Assembly (NCBI GenBank): GCA_003219345.1
Contig: QHOP01000268.1
Location: 1 to 7,613, forward strand
Direction of reading: 5' to 3'
Origin: Verrucomicrobiota bacterium
GTDB taxonomy: Bacteria; Verrucomicrobiota; Verrucomicrobiia; Limisphaerales; AV2
Length of the DNA: 7,613 bases
In this document: positions 1 to 6,710 of the stretch, piece by piece
Layout of the letters: each line of letters opens with the position of its first letter
Numbering within the stretch: position 1 is the stretch's first letter
Program-made: the position numbers and the translations under genes
Notes under the pieces: model-generated
Told to the model about the DNA's origin: nothing
Database searches by the model: none
Seen by the model: only the letters and a program-made list of their open reading frames with translations

Positions 1-1124
1 GAAAAATGAACGTTGTTGAAGTGAATCGGCGCGTCGGCCGCGCGCAGGGGAACGGGTTGGGCCGGTTCGCGGACATTGTTTTGCGTCGCCAGCAGATCGA
101 AAACCCGTTGGCTGGCCGCGCGCGCCTGCTCAAGCTGGCTGTGCAGCCGGATGATGTTTTTGACCGGGCGATACATCAATACAATGGTCAGGGCGAACTG
201 GATGAATTTGTCGGCGGCAGGATTGGGTTGAAAGGCAAAGTAAACGAACAAGGCGGCGACGCCGACCGAACCGAAGAATTCTATCAGCGGTCCGGGGATT
301 TCCTGTGAACGAACCACCCGCATGAAATGGCTGACGAACCGGCGTGAGACATCTTTGAACTGCTGGACGACTTTCTCTTCCAGGTTATAGGCCTTGACGA
401 TGCGGTTGCCGGTGAAGGATTCGTGCACGACTTTGGCGAGTTCGGAGTAGCTATTCTGAATGGCTGCGCTCGATTTGCGGACTTTGCGGCTGTAAATGAC
501 GACCGGAATGAGGCCGAGGGGAAACACCAGCAGCGCAATCAGAGTGAGCCGCGCATCCAGAACAAAGAGCAAGCCCGCGCACGCCAGCACCGTCACGGGG
601 TCCTTGATCATGACCGCCAGCGACGAACTGATGGTGCTTTGCAGCGCCACCGTATCTGACATGATGCGTGACATTAAATCGCCGGTGTTGGCTCGCGCGA
701 AAAAACTCAGGGAAAGGTTTTGCAAGTGGGTGAACAGCTTCGTGCGCAGGTCGGTGACGGTGCGGATGGCGACCCACTGCAGGCAATAAGTGTTCAAGTA
801 ACCGAGCGCGCCCCGCAGCAGGACGACCAGAGGTATGAGAGAAACCACCAACACTTTGACCACGGCGAGGGGCGGTGATTCCGAGTTCGTGAACCAGGAA
901 GTCACTGAATCGGCGAGCGGACGAAGCAGGCGCGGCAGGTTCTTCGTGACATCCTGAGCGGCGGCGGTGGCCACGCCGGGAAAGATCACTCGGCCTACCA
1001 ACGGGATGAGCACAACCAACAACGGCTCCACCAAGCCGCTGAGAACCCCGAAAACGACGCCGAGCGCCAGCCGCAGACGATAAGGTCTGGCCAGGCTCAG
1101 CAATTTCCGAAGAAAATCGATCAT
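1..1124 (-). CDS. ABC exporter, MsbA/lipid-A-exporter type, N-terminal part (cut by window edge)
   Basis: The frame runs from an ATG at 1124-1122 to the left edge without a stop, giving 374 codons of a protein that in this family is usually about 580-620 residues. It begins MIDFLRKLLSLARPYR and has six hydrophobic stretches, at about residues 18-40, 88-112, 170-188, 191-211, 283-298 and 306-318: the type I exporter membrane domain. Family motifs are visible: SLSFFARANTGDLMSRIMSD (138-157) and ESFTGNRIVKAYNLEE (235-250), which correspond to the coupling helices. The last visible residues (IHFNNVHF) match the first strand of the nucleotide-binding domain, so Walker A, signature and Walker B lie outside the window. 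Proteins of this type flip lipid-linked glycans or lipid A across the inner membrane using ATP. Here it is probably the exporter for the neighbouring glycosyltransferases' product. The TM1-TM2 loop (about 41-87) looks longer than in MsbA. No clear ribosome binding site precedes the ATG. The substrate is inferred from context only. Confidence 0.92.
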   Translation of the reverse strand, partial: MIDFLRKLLSLARPYRLRLALGVVFGVLSGLVEPLLVVLIPLVGRVIFPGVATAAAQDVTKNLPRLLRPLADSVTSWFTNSESPPLAVVKVLVVSLIPLVVLLRGALGYLNTYCLQWVAIRTVTDLRTKLFTHLQNLSLSFFARANTGDLMSRIMSDTVALQSTISSSLAVMIKDPVTVLACAGLLFVLDARLTLIALLVFPLGLIPVVIYSRKVRKSSAAIQNSYSELAKVVHESFTGNRIVKAYNLEEKVVQQFKDVSRRFVSHFMRVVRSQEIPGPLIEFFGSVGVAALFVYFAFQPNPAADKFIQFALTIVLMYRPVKNIIRLHSQLEQARAASQRVFDLLATQNNVREPAQPVPLRAADAPIHFNNVHF

Positions 1125-1190
1125 AAGGCGGCTAAACTCTGCCCGATTACGGACGACCCTTGCGAGAAATTTTCCGCCTCGGCCTGCTTT

Positions 1191-1263
1191 GGTGGGGCGA
1201 GACTCCGTCGAGCCCTAATTTCTATCCATTGGAGGTCAGGACTCGACGGAGTCTCGCCCCACC
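1191..1263. repeat. Dispersed inverted-repeat element with perfect 22 bp arms
   Basis: The arms at 1191-1212 and 1242-1263 are perfect reverse complements over 22 bases. The core of the left arm is TGGGGCGAGACTCCGTCGAG. Pairing resumes inward for a few bases after single mismatches, so the whole element could fold into a long hairpin with a loop of under 20 nt. It lies between the fucosyltransferase stop (1409) and the ABC exporter start (1124). Immediately to its right GTTCATGGTCCC (1264-1275) recurs in inverted form beside the second repeat element near 6711. No target-site duplication is obvious at the borders. There is no T-run after the stem, so it is not a canonical intrinsic terminator, although it could block or stabilise transcripts. 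I read it as a REP/REPIN-like or MITE-like element. The rest of the 284 bp gap (1125-1190 and 1264-1408) shows only a small GCGAT/ATCGC stem near 1283 and no gene. Confidence 0.85.
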
Positions 1264-1408
1264 GTTCATGGTCCCGATGCGCGATTCCGGGATCGCGGAT
1301 CATCTGGTTTCGCCAACTCTCTGCCGATGGCGAAAACCTCGGTCAACCGTCACGCGGGCTCCTGCGCGCGACTGCCGTTGGTTTGTTGGTGTCGTTTTCC
1401 ACCTCAAG

Positions 1409-2350
1409 TCATCGGGCAGGGTCAGCAGTCGGCGGGCAAGCTTTGTCCTTTTTCACCAAAACCCAGCGACCCACCTGGAAGAATTTTCGGCGCGCGCCGA
1501 CCGGCCGGATTGGGGTCGAAAAAATCTTATCGAACTGGTCGAGCAACCGCTCCCGGCTGAAGAATTCATTGGGGCGATTGTCGTGGAAAAAGGGTTGGCG
1601 AAGGTATTCGAGGTAAAGCGAATCGTCACAATCGATTTGAAGGATTCTGTCAATGAGCGCCTCTTCGTTTGGAAAATCAGGATAATTCAGAAAGCTCTTC
1701 GAGTTAAACTCGGGGTGGATTTGCGGATTGCCCCAGTAGATGGGAATACACCGGGCGCGCATGGCGTCAACGATCTTCTCAGTTGTGTAGCCGGGGATGG
1801 AAGTGTTTTCAAAGGCAATGTTGAACTTGTAGGGTTGGAGAAAAGCGATCTTCGCCTCCAGACTGTCCCCGATGAGACCGCCGATGTTGTTGAGATGCCT
1901 TCCGCCGGAATCGACTTGCTTATGCCGGCACAGGCGGTGGAAAAAATCAATCCGTTTCGCTGTTCTTCGGTGAGAGTTGCTGACAACAAAAGCGCAGAAT
2001 TTGTTCTTTTGCGCGAGCAATCGTTCGGGTTCGGCCGGGTTTTTCACCAGCAGATCGGGACTCACGTACCACACGTAAAGCGGCAGCCGCAGGTGGCGCG
2101 GATCGTCCACGTAACGGGAGGTGAAAGCGTAATCGCACTCGCGAAAGTCCGGCGCACCTTTCTCACCGGTGTAAAAGATGCGCGGACAGGTGTAGAGACG
2201 GTGGTGGTAGCCGAAATTGGAGTAGATGAGGAAATCGGGATGGTCGCAGATTTCCACCTCGTAACGGGCGCTCAACAACTCAGTAAAGAAGTTTTTGGCC
2301 TTCGGGAAATTGGGCCAAAAATCACAGAAGTCGAGGCGAATCCTGGTCAT
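1409..2350 (-). CDS. GT10 family alpha-1,3/1,4-fucosyltransferase-like protein
   Basis: This is a 313-residue protein with the hallmarks of glycosyltransferase family 10, whose members move L-fucose from GDP-fucose onto GlcNAc or Glc of a glycan acceptor, as in Helicobacter pylori FutA/FutB. The donor-site signature is clear: KFNIAFENTSIPGYTTEK (175-192) followed by IPIYWGNP (202-209). The Glu-Lys pair at 191-192 corresponds to the GDP-fucose-binding EK of the H. pylori enzyme. Upstream, YTGEKGAPDFRECDYAF (60-76) matches the conserved TGEN-PDF-DYA block, with Glu63 at the position of the proposed general base. FVVSN (121-125) and Arg133 match the region that supplies a phosphate-binding arginine. 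No signal peptide, membrane segment or C-terminal heptad repeats are seen, so it should be a cytosolic or peripheral enzyme. The ATG at 2350 is preceded by a weak AAGG five bases upstream. It follows the GT2 gene by 114 bp in the same direction. The linkage (1,3 or 1,4) and acceptor cannot be read from sequence, and fucose-like donors remain possible. Confidence 0.93.
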   Translation of the reverse strand: MTRIRLDFCDFWPNFPKAKNFFTELLSARYEVEICDHPDFLIYSNFGYHHRLYTCPRIFYTGEKGAPDFRECDYAFTSRYVDDPRHLRLPLYVWYVSPDLLVKNPAEPERLLAQKNKFCAFVVSNSHRRTAKRIDFFHRLCRHKQVDSGGRHLNNIGGLIGDSLEAKIAFLQPYKFNIAFENTSIPGYTTEKIVDAMRARCIPIYWGNPQIHPEFNSKSFLNYPDFPNEEALIDRILQIDCDDSLYLEYLRQPFFHDNRPNEFFSRERLLDQFDKIFSTPIRPVGARRKFFQVGRWVLVKKDKACPPTADPAR

Positions 2351-2464
2351 AGCAGCCTTGGGGTTCAGGATTGCTTTGTCCAGCGTTCGGCATTTGTTGG
2401 CCAGCGAATCTTTCGTCCGTCTGGGGGAGTATTCACACGGGTTCGCATCAAAAGAAGCGGTTAT

Positions 2465-3445
2465 TTACTCGGTTCTTTTTGCAAAGAGGCGCCGCATGGT
2501 CCGGAGCGGAGACTTTAAAAAATAGCCAGGTTTTCCCAGGGAGACCCAAAACAGCCCGCTGTATGCCCGCCGCCTTTGGGCGCCGTAGTTTAACGCCAGC
2601 CTGAAGTTTTCCCGGGCAGAACCGAGGAGACCGTTATTATAGGCCTGCCTGCCAAGTCGCACCAACGCTCGTGGAATCTGCGCCTGGTAGGCCCAGGCCA
2701 ACGTCCAGCGTCCCAGGGCTTCCGCCCGGCGACTGAGCAACTGCAAGGTGGCGATGTCCTGCTCGCGGCAGAACTCCGGCGACTGTTTTTTCCATTGGTG
2801 ATCCAAACTGAAACCATGGAATCGAAAATTGGCCATGGGTTCAGCCACGTATCCGACGTCGTGGGCGATACCCAGCGCACCGAACAGGTACCAATCGGCG
2901 TTTCTGGGCAGTTCCGGGCGGTAGCCACCGATTTCCAGGAAGAAGCTTTTCCTGATCATGGCCGCCGGCCCGCACACGGGACATCCATTGAGCGCTTTAT
3001 ATCCCATCTCCGGCGCTTTGAGCAGTTTGTCGGCTGGCCCATAATTCGTATAGGCAAGAGGCGCGGCGTCTTCTTTTCCGTCACGGAGCGGAACGACCGG
3101 GCTGAACACAAATCCAACATCAGGATGCTTATCGATGAATCGAATGTATCTTTCGAGCGCACAGTTGTCCCGGAGTTTGTCGTCGGCGGAAATGGGCCAC
3201 ACGTATTTGCCTCGCGCCAACCCCAGGCCCTTGTTGACGTTGCCACTCAGGCCAAGGTTCCGTTCGTTGCGAATGTGAACGACGCGGGGATCGCCAAAAG
3301 TGGCAGCCACCTCGGGAGTATTGTCGGGGGATTGGTCGTCCAGAACCAGAACTTCAAACTGCGGGTAACTTTGGCGCAGGATGGATGAAACGCACTCCCC
3401 TAAAAAGTGCGCGTAGTTGTAGCAGGGCACAATAAAGCTGACCAT
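2465..3445 (-). CDS. GT2 family glycosyltransferase (GT-A fold)
   Basis: This is a 326-residue inverting glycosyltransferase of family 2. The N-terminus MVSFIVPCYNYAHFLGECVS is the standard first strand and helix of the GT-A nucleotide-sugar fold. VLVLDDQSPDNT (33-43) is the uridine-binding segment, and NLGLSGNVNKGLGLARGKYV (63-82) leads into SADD (86-89), the metal-binding DXD-equivalent. The acceptor half has GGYRPELPRNADWYLF (173-188), where Asp184 is the likely catalytic base, and FRFHG (207-211). The C-terminal 100 residues are basic and helical, with no transmembrane stretch, ending in SPLRTMRRLFAKRTE, which could bind membrane phospholipid. The donor sugar cannot be predicted. The ATG at 3445 places the domain exactly at the protein start, and the upstream frame has no better start. 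It sits between another GT2 gene (165 bp upstream) and the fucosyltransferase (114 bp downstream), all on the minus strand, so one transcript is plausible. No Shine-Dalgarno sequence is seen. Confidence 0.92.
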   Translation of the reverse strand: MVSFIVPCYNYAHFLGECVSSILRQSYPQFEVLVLDDQSPDNTPEVAATFGDPRVVHIRNERNLGLSGNVNKGLGLARGKYVWPISADDKLRDNCALERYIRFIDKHPDVGFVFSPVVPLRDGKEDAAPLAYTNYGPADKLLKAPEMGYKALNGCPVCGPAAMIRKSFFLEIGGYRPELPRNADWYLFGALGIAHDVGYVAEPMANFRFHGFSLDHQWKKQSPEFCREQDIATLQLLSRRAEALGRWTLAWAYQAQIPRALVRLGRQAYNNGLLGSARENFRLALNYGAQRRRAYSGLFWVSLGKPGYFLKSPLRTMRRLFAKRTE

Positions 3446-3476
3446 ATCAGCAAATAGTGTCGAGAGGTTTTTGATA

Positions 3477-3530
3477 GATGCAGCGCGAGTGCATCAACCC
3501 GACAATAGGAAATGAACCGCGACCCCACAA
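3477..3530 (-). promoter_or_regulatory. Possible promoter and hairpin leader upstream of the 3445 GT2 gene
   Basis: On the minus strand TTGTGG (3530-3525) and TATTGT (3507-3502) are separated by 17 bases, a weak sigma-70-like pair (3 of 6 and 4 of 6 consensus bases). Transcription would start near 3495, giving a leader of about 50 nt. That leader would begin with a 6 bp stem, GATGCA (3477-3482) and TGCATC (3490-3495), around a 7-base loop. The 165 bp gap (3446-3610) is long for two genes of a tight operon, which makes an internal promoter reasonable. Matches this weak occur by chance, so this is tentative. Confidence 0.22.
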
Positions 3531-3610
3531 GATTTTTCAGACTTTTCAACGGCTCGCTAATGAACCAGGTGGTAAGCCATCCGGCAATCGAAGCAGAGGA
3601 CGTTGAGCGT

Positions 3611-4624
3611 TTACCGCTCCTCTTGCACACGAACAAGCTGTACGCCCAGTTGCAAGGCGAAGCCGGCCACCCGCGCAGCCCGAATGACCGAACTGGCGGC
3701 CAGCCGCCGTTGCGCCAGAGCCAGCGCCAAAACGGCGAGAAAAACCAGAGCCGCAAACTGGAATGGTGCGACGAACAAACGCGCAACCGCGTACAACCGC
3801 CGATTCAGTGACTGCGGTTTGTGCCCCGCGCGCATTATGACCGAAGAGCGTCCCTGATTGAACTGGCTCCGAAGGTGCCATCTGAGTCGGACGCGTTCGG
3901 CGGGCTCAAAATGTCGAATGCGCGCCGAGCCCAGCCACCAAATCTCACAACCCGCGTCTTCCAACCGCTGGTTCAAATCACTTTCTTCATGCCCGCCCAG
4001 TGACTCTCCTTTTCGTCCAAGGCGGGTGTTGAACATGCCAGCTTTCAGCACTACATCGCGGCGGTAAGAGCTGTTACCGCCCCACGGACCGCCGCGCGCG
4101 GAGACGCGTTTCGGCGCGTTGCCGAGATCGAGTTTGTACCCGTTCTGTTGAAGCCATCGGGGGGGCGCAACTTCAAATTCGGGTAATACCGCTCCGCCCA
4201 CAACCGCGATGCGCCCGGAAGGCGGCGCAGACAAAAACTGATGGTAAGCCGCCAGCCAGCCCGGCTCCGCCACCGCATCGTCGTCGAGAAAAAGCACGTA
4301 TTGGCCGCGTGCCTGGAGCAGCGCCTTGTTGCGCGCCGCGCTTAATCCGACTTCATCCTCCAGGCAAACGGTCACCTGGCGGTTGGCCGCGGCCAAATGC
4401 ATGGCCACCTCTGGAGTGTTGTCCGTCGAGGCATTGTCCACGATGAGAAGTTCGATGTCCTCGCTGAGCTGGGGCAACACACTGTCAACGGCTTTCTGCA
4501 AAGAAGCGGCGCGGTTCCGTGTGCAGATGGCCACGGTGATCAGCGGCGTGGCACCGGACAAAGCCGACTCCCAGGCGGCTTCAGGGCCGGTTCGATCTGC
4601 GTTCCCGTTCGTCACAAACGGCAT
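3611..4624 (-). CDS. GT2 family glycosyltransferase with C-terminal membrane segment
   Basis: This 337-residue GT2 enzyme opens with about 28 residues of poorly conserved leader, then ITVAICTRNRAASLQKAVDS (29-48), the first GT-A strand. LLIVDNASTDNT (59-70) is the nucleotide-binding segment, and GLSAARNKALLQARGQYVLF (93-112) runs into the DXD motif DDD at 114-116. GGNSSYRRDV (182-191) and LGGHEESDLNQRLEDAG (209-225) follow; the EE pair at 213-214 provides the likely catalytic base. A hydrophobic stretch at about 281-304 (LFVAPFQFAALVFLAVLALALAQ) suggests a membrane anchor at the cytoplasmic face. Such enzymes act on lipid-linked acceptors in O-antigen, LPS core or exopolysaccharide synthesis; the sugar is unknown. 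The ATG at 4624 is the first in its frame after an in-frame stop at 4657-4655, and it lacks a Shine-Dalgarno sequence. The true start could be slightly downstream because the leader is unconserved. It is the first gene of the minus-strand series and is divergent from the gene at 4718. Confidence 0.92.
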   Translation of the reverse strand: MPFVTNGNADRTGPEAAWESALSGATPLITVAICTRNRAASLQKAVDSVLPQLSEDIELLIVDNASTDNTPEVAMHLAAANRQVTVCLEDEVGLSAARNKALLQARGQYVLFLDDDAVAEPGWLAAYHQFLSAPPSGRIAVVGGAVLPEFEVAPPRWLQQNGYKLDLGNAPKRVSARGGPWGGNSSYRRDVVLKAGMFNTRLGRKGESLGGHEESDLNQRLEDAGCEIWWLGSARIRHFEPAERVRLRWHLRSQFNQGRSSVIMRAGHKPQSLNRRLYAVARLFVAPFQFAALVFLAVLALALAQRRLAASSVIRAARVAGFALQLGVQLVRVQEER

Positions 4625-4704
4625 ATTTGAATCGGCGCCAGCGAATTTCCAACTTTAATCTCCGCGCCGCAAAACCAACCCTGTTCACCTCGCGGCCGCT
4701 CTGC

Positions 4705-4717
4705 TCTAATCGGGGTT
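4705..4717 (+). promoter_or_regulatory. Possible -10 element placing the transcript start at the GTG codon (leaderless)
   Basis: TCTAAT at 4705-4710 matches the bacterial -10 consensus TATAAT at five of six positions and ends seven bases before the GTG start codon at 4718. With usual -10 to start spacing, transcription would begin at about 4717-4718, making the mRNA effectively leaderless. The only purine-rich stretch, CGGGG (4711-4715), is just two bases from the codon, too close for a normal ribosome binding site. No good -35 is present; TTCACC (4684-4689) would give a short 15-base spacer. The 93 bp gap also has to serve the divergent minus-strand gene. Confidence 0.28.
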
Positions 4718-5596
4718 GTGAAAATCAGCGGATTCACCTTGATCCGCAACGGCGTTGAGCTGGGCTATCCTTTCATCCCGTCCATTCGCTCACTGCTGCC
4801 GTTGTGCGACGAAGTCATCGTCAACGTCCCGCGCTCGACCGACAACACGCTCGATAGGGTCAAAGGCATCGGCGATCCAAAAATCCGCGTTATCGAGTCT
4901 GACTGGGACGAAACGCTTCGCCAGAGCGGCCTGGCTCTGTCCCATCACACGAACCTGGCGCTGCGGGAATGCGCCGGCGACTGGTGCGTCTATATCCAGG
5001 GCGACGAAGTGCTGCACGAGGACACCGTGTCGGCGATGCGCGCGACGATGGAGCGGCAGTTGAACAATTCGGTCGTGCAGGGGTTGCTGGTGGACTACAC
5101 GCATTTTTACGGCAGCTACTGGACGTATGTGTATTCGTTCGGCTGGTATTATCGGGAAGTGCGTGTCGTGCGGCGCGACTCCAACATCCGATCCTGCGGC
5201 GATGCCCAGGGATTTCGCACCGCCGACGGTCAAAAGCTCCTGGTCAAAAAATCAGGTGGCCACTACTTTCATTACGGCCACGCGCTCAAGCCGCAAGTCG
5301 CGGAACGCAAACTGCGCAATCTCTCCAGCCTTTACCACGACGATGCGGGAGTGAAAGAGGAGGTGAGTCGTCGTCCACCGCGGTTTTACGACGACGACCA
5401 GAAGGTAAAGCGATTCACGGGCAAGCATCCGGCGGTGATGCAGGAACTCGTTGCTGCCGCGGACTGGACTTACACTTCGCGCAACCCGTTGATTCGGTTT
5501 CGCCGCGGTTATTTCTGGGAAGACATCGCGCTGATCGTCAAACGCTGCACTGGCCTGACCATTGGCGTGCACAGGAATTATCGATTGATCAAGTGA
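4718..5596 (+). CDS. GT2-like glycosyltransferase family protein (QxDE-type active site)
   Basis: This 292-residue protein belongs to the GT2-related group whose members begin MKISGFTxIRN. Here residues 1-11 read MKISGFTLIRN, followed by SIRSLLPLCDEVIV (22-35) and the nucleotide-binding-like VPRSTDNT (37-44). The metal-binding DXD of classical GT2 enzymes is replaced by YIQGDEVLHED (92-102), the form I know as QADE in relatives. The middle is rich in aromatic residues (HFYGSYWTYVYSFGWYYREV, 129-148) and followed by RVVRRDSNIRSCGDAQGFR; GHYFHYGHALKP (181-192) is another block typical of the family. No signal peptide or membrane segment is visible. It is presumed to transfer a sugar in the cytosol during assembly of the glycan, but no member I recall with confidence has a defined donor. 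The start is the GTG at 4718, chosen because the conserved MKISGF begins there. Its stop overlaps the stop of the convergent FkbM gene. Confidence 0.88.
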   Translation: MKISGFTLIRNGVELGYPFIPSIRSLLPLCDEVIVNVPRSTDNTLDRVKGIGDPKIRVIESDWDETLRQSGLALSHHTNLALRECAGDWCVYIQGDEVLHEDTVSAMRATMERQLNNSVVQGLLVDYTHFYGSYWTYVYSFGWYYREVRVVRRDSNIRSCGDAQGFRTADGQKLLVKKSGGHYFHYGHALKPQVAERKLRNLSSLYHDDAGVKEEVSRRPPRFYDDDQKVKRFTGKHPAVMQELVAAADWTYTSRNPLIRFRRGYFWEDIALIVKRCTGLTIGVHRNYRLIK

Positions 5597-6593
5597 TGCC
5601 GGCTTTTCCTTTGGGTTGCCCGATGAGATAAATCTGCGCGGGACGAGGGTCGCTGCTGGCCGCGACGAGCATTTCTTCCTCCGTATCGTAGCGCCGACCC
5701 TTTGGACGCCGGAATTTCGCCAGGCTTCGTCCCAGCTTTGAGGAACGACGGATCTGATCAAAGCACCAAAAATCGAAATCGTAATCAGGCCTGAGAAGTT
5801 CCAGCACTTCGTCGGCGGCATGTCCAAAACGGCCCAGCAACGTCGGGTGAATTTCCAGAAAGAGCAGGGGCGAGTGACGCTCGATCAAAAGCCGCGCACC
5901 CTGGAGGACGTCGAACTCAAACCCCTCGCAATCGATCTTAAGCAAGGAGATGGACGGCACGCCGGCAAGGTCCTCATCGAGCGTGGTGAGCGGCACCTGG
6001 ACCACGGCCTGGCCGCGCTGCGTCCTTTGTGCTTCCGATTCCCAGTCGACATCACCGGCGGTCGCGCCGCGCGCTTTAACGCCTGCTGCGACGGAACCGT
6101 TGATGCCGATCGTGAACGGGACTTCACCGTGGTGCGCGCCGCAGGCGAAGTTCCGCGCGTCCACGTTTGCGAGACGGTTAAAATCGATGTTGCACTGGAG
6201 CAGCTTGAACAGAAACGGCTGTGGTTCGTAGGCTATGATGGGCAATGCCGACACGGAACGCAGCAGCAGGGTGTAGAGACCGATGTTGGCGCCCACATCA
6301 ATCAAGCAGCCCGACGCCAATTGCGGGACCAGGGGTGCAAACAAACGAAACTCCGGTACGACGTCAACGCCCCTGAGCAGTTGGTTGGTGATTTGTTTCG
6401 CCCAGGAAGTGGGTTGAACCAACCGGCATTGATCGAATGGAATCGCCAACAACCCGCGCCGGCCGTTCAATACGGAAAACAGCGGGTGGTACTTACGTCC
6501 CAACGGCAGAATTCGGTGCAGTCCGCGCAAGAATTTTTCACCTCGAACCGCGCGCACCTGACTCCACGATGAAGTTTCGATGCCGTGATTCAT
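5589..6593 (-). CDS. FkbM family SAM-dependent methyltransferase
   Basis: This is a 334-residue protein (from the ATG at 6593) with the class I methyltransferase fold of the FkbM family. The SAM-binding motif IDVGANIGLYT is at 98-108, the acidic ribose-binding motif YEPQP at 122-126, PLTTLDE at 201-207, and the family-defining LLKIDCEGFEFDVLQGA at 217-233, with FLEIHP at 245-250. FkbM proteins usually methylate hydroxyl groups; in glycan loci they put O-methyl groups on sugars, which caps or modifies surface polysaccharide. The first 95 residues have no recognisable domain but contain a basic stretch. Translation could instead begin at a TTG at 6632, adding 13 residues; I prefer the ATG since neither has a ribosome binding site. 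The upstream frame is closed by a stop at 6650-6648. The gene overlaps the convergent glycosyltransferase gene by 8 bp and diverges from the WaaE-type gene across the repeat-rich gap. The sugar it methylates is unknown. Confidence 0.93.
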   Translation of the reverse strand: MNHGIETSSWSQVRAVRGEKFLRGLHRILPLGRKYHPLFSVLNGRRGLLAIPFDQCRLVQPTSWAKQITNQLLRGVDVVPEFRLFAPLVPQLASGCLIDVGANIGLYTLLLRSVSALPIIAYEPQPFLFKLLQCNIDFNRLANVDARNFACGAHHGEVPFTIGINGSVAAGVKARGATAGDVDWESEAQRTQRGQAVVQVPLTTLDEDLAGVPSISLLKIDCEGFEFDVLQGARLLIERHSPLLFLEIHPTLLGRFGHAADEVLELLRPDYDFDFWCFDQIRRSSKLGRSLAKFRRPKGRRYDTEEEMLVAASSDPRPAQIYLIGQPKGKAGIT

Positions 6594-6666
6594 GCCGTTG
6601 AAACTTTGACTTACCGGAGCCGGGCGTGTCAAAACATGTGCGCCAACTCACGCCGGCGGCTACGAA

Positions 6667-6675
6667 GGTTCATGG
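6667..6675 (+). repeat. GGTTCATGG word, outlying copy of the repeat end
   Basis: GGTTCATGG here is identical to the terminal 9-mer of the inverted-repeat element at 6711-6793. It is in inverted orientation to the copy at 6711-6719, with 35 bases between them. It may be the end of an older, decayed or partial copy of the same element, or a protein-binding word used in several copies. Confidence 0.6.
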
Positions 6676-6710
6676 AGAGCCTGCTTTCGCTTTTTGCGCA
6701 CGCACTGGGA

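Noticed and set aside
1191..1263. Hairpin as a rho-independent terminator for the fucosyltransferase
   Set aside because: The stem is about 150 bp past the stop and has no T-run on either strand, so a repeat element explains it better.
1160..2518. 452-codon plus-strand open frame
   Set aside because: It is antisense to a GT10 gene with clear catalytic motifs, starts within the inverted repeat, and has no recognisable domain.
2795..3388. 197-codon plus-strand open frame
   Set aside because: It is antisense to the GT2 gene at 2465-3445 and carries no family signature.
4969..5631. 220-codon plus-strand open frame in another phase of the 4718 gene
   Set aside because: It is a same-strand frame shadow, rich in Arg and Ala, with no domain; the MKISGF frame is the real one.
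5820..6572. 250-codon plus-strand open frame
   Set aside because: It is antisense to the FkbM methyltransferase; its composition is that of a shadow frame and no motif is present.
6594..6632. TTG start for FkbM at 6632
   Set aside because: It is possible but would add 13 residues without known homology and has no ribosome binding site; the ATG at 6593 is preferred.
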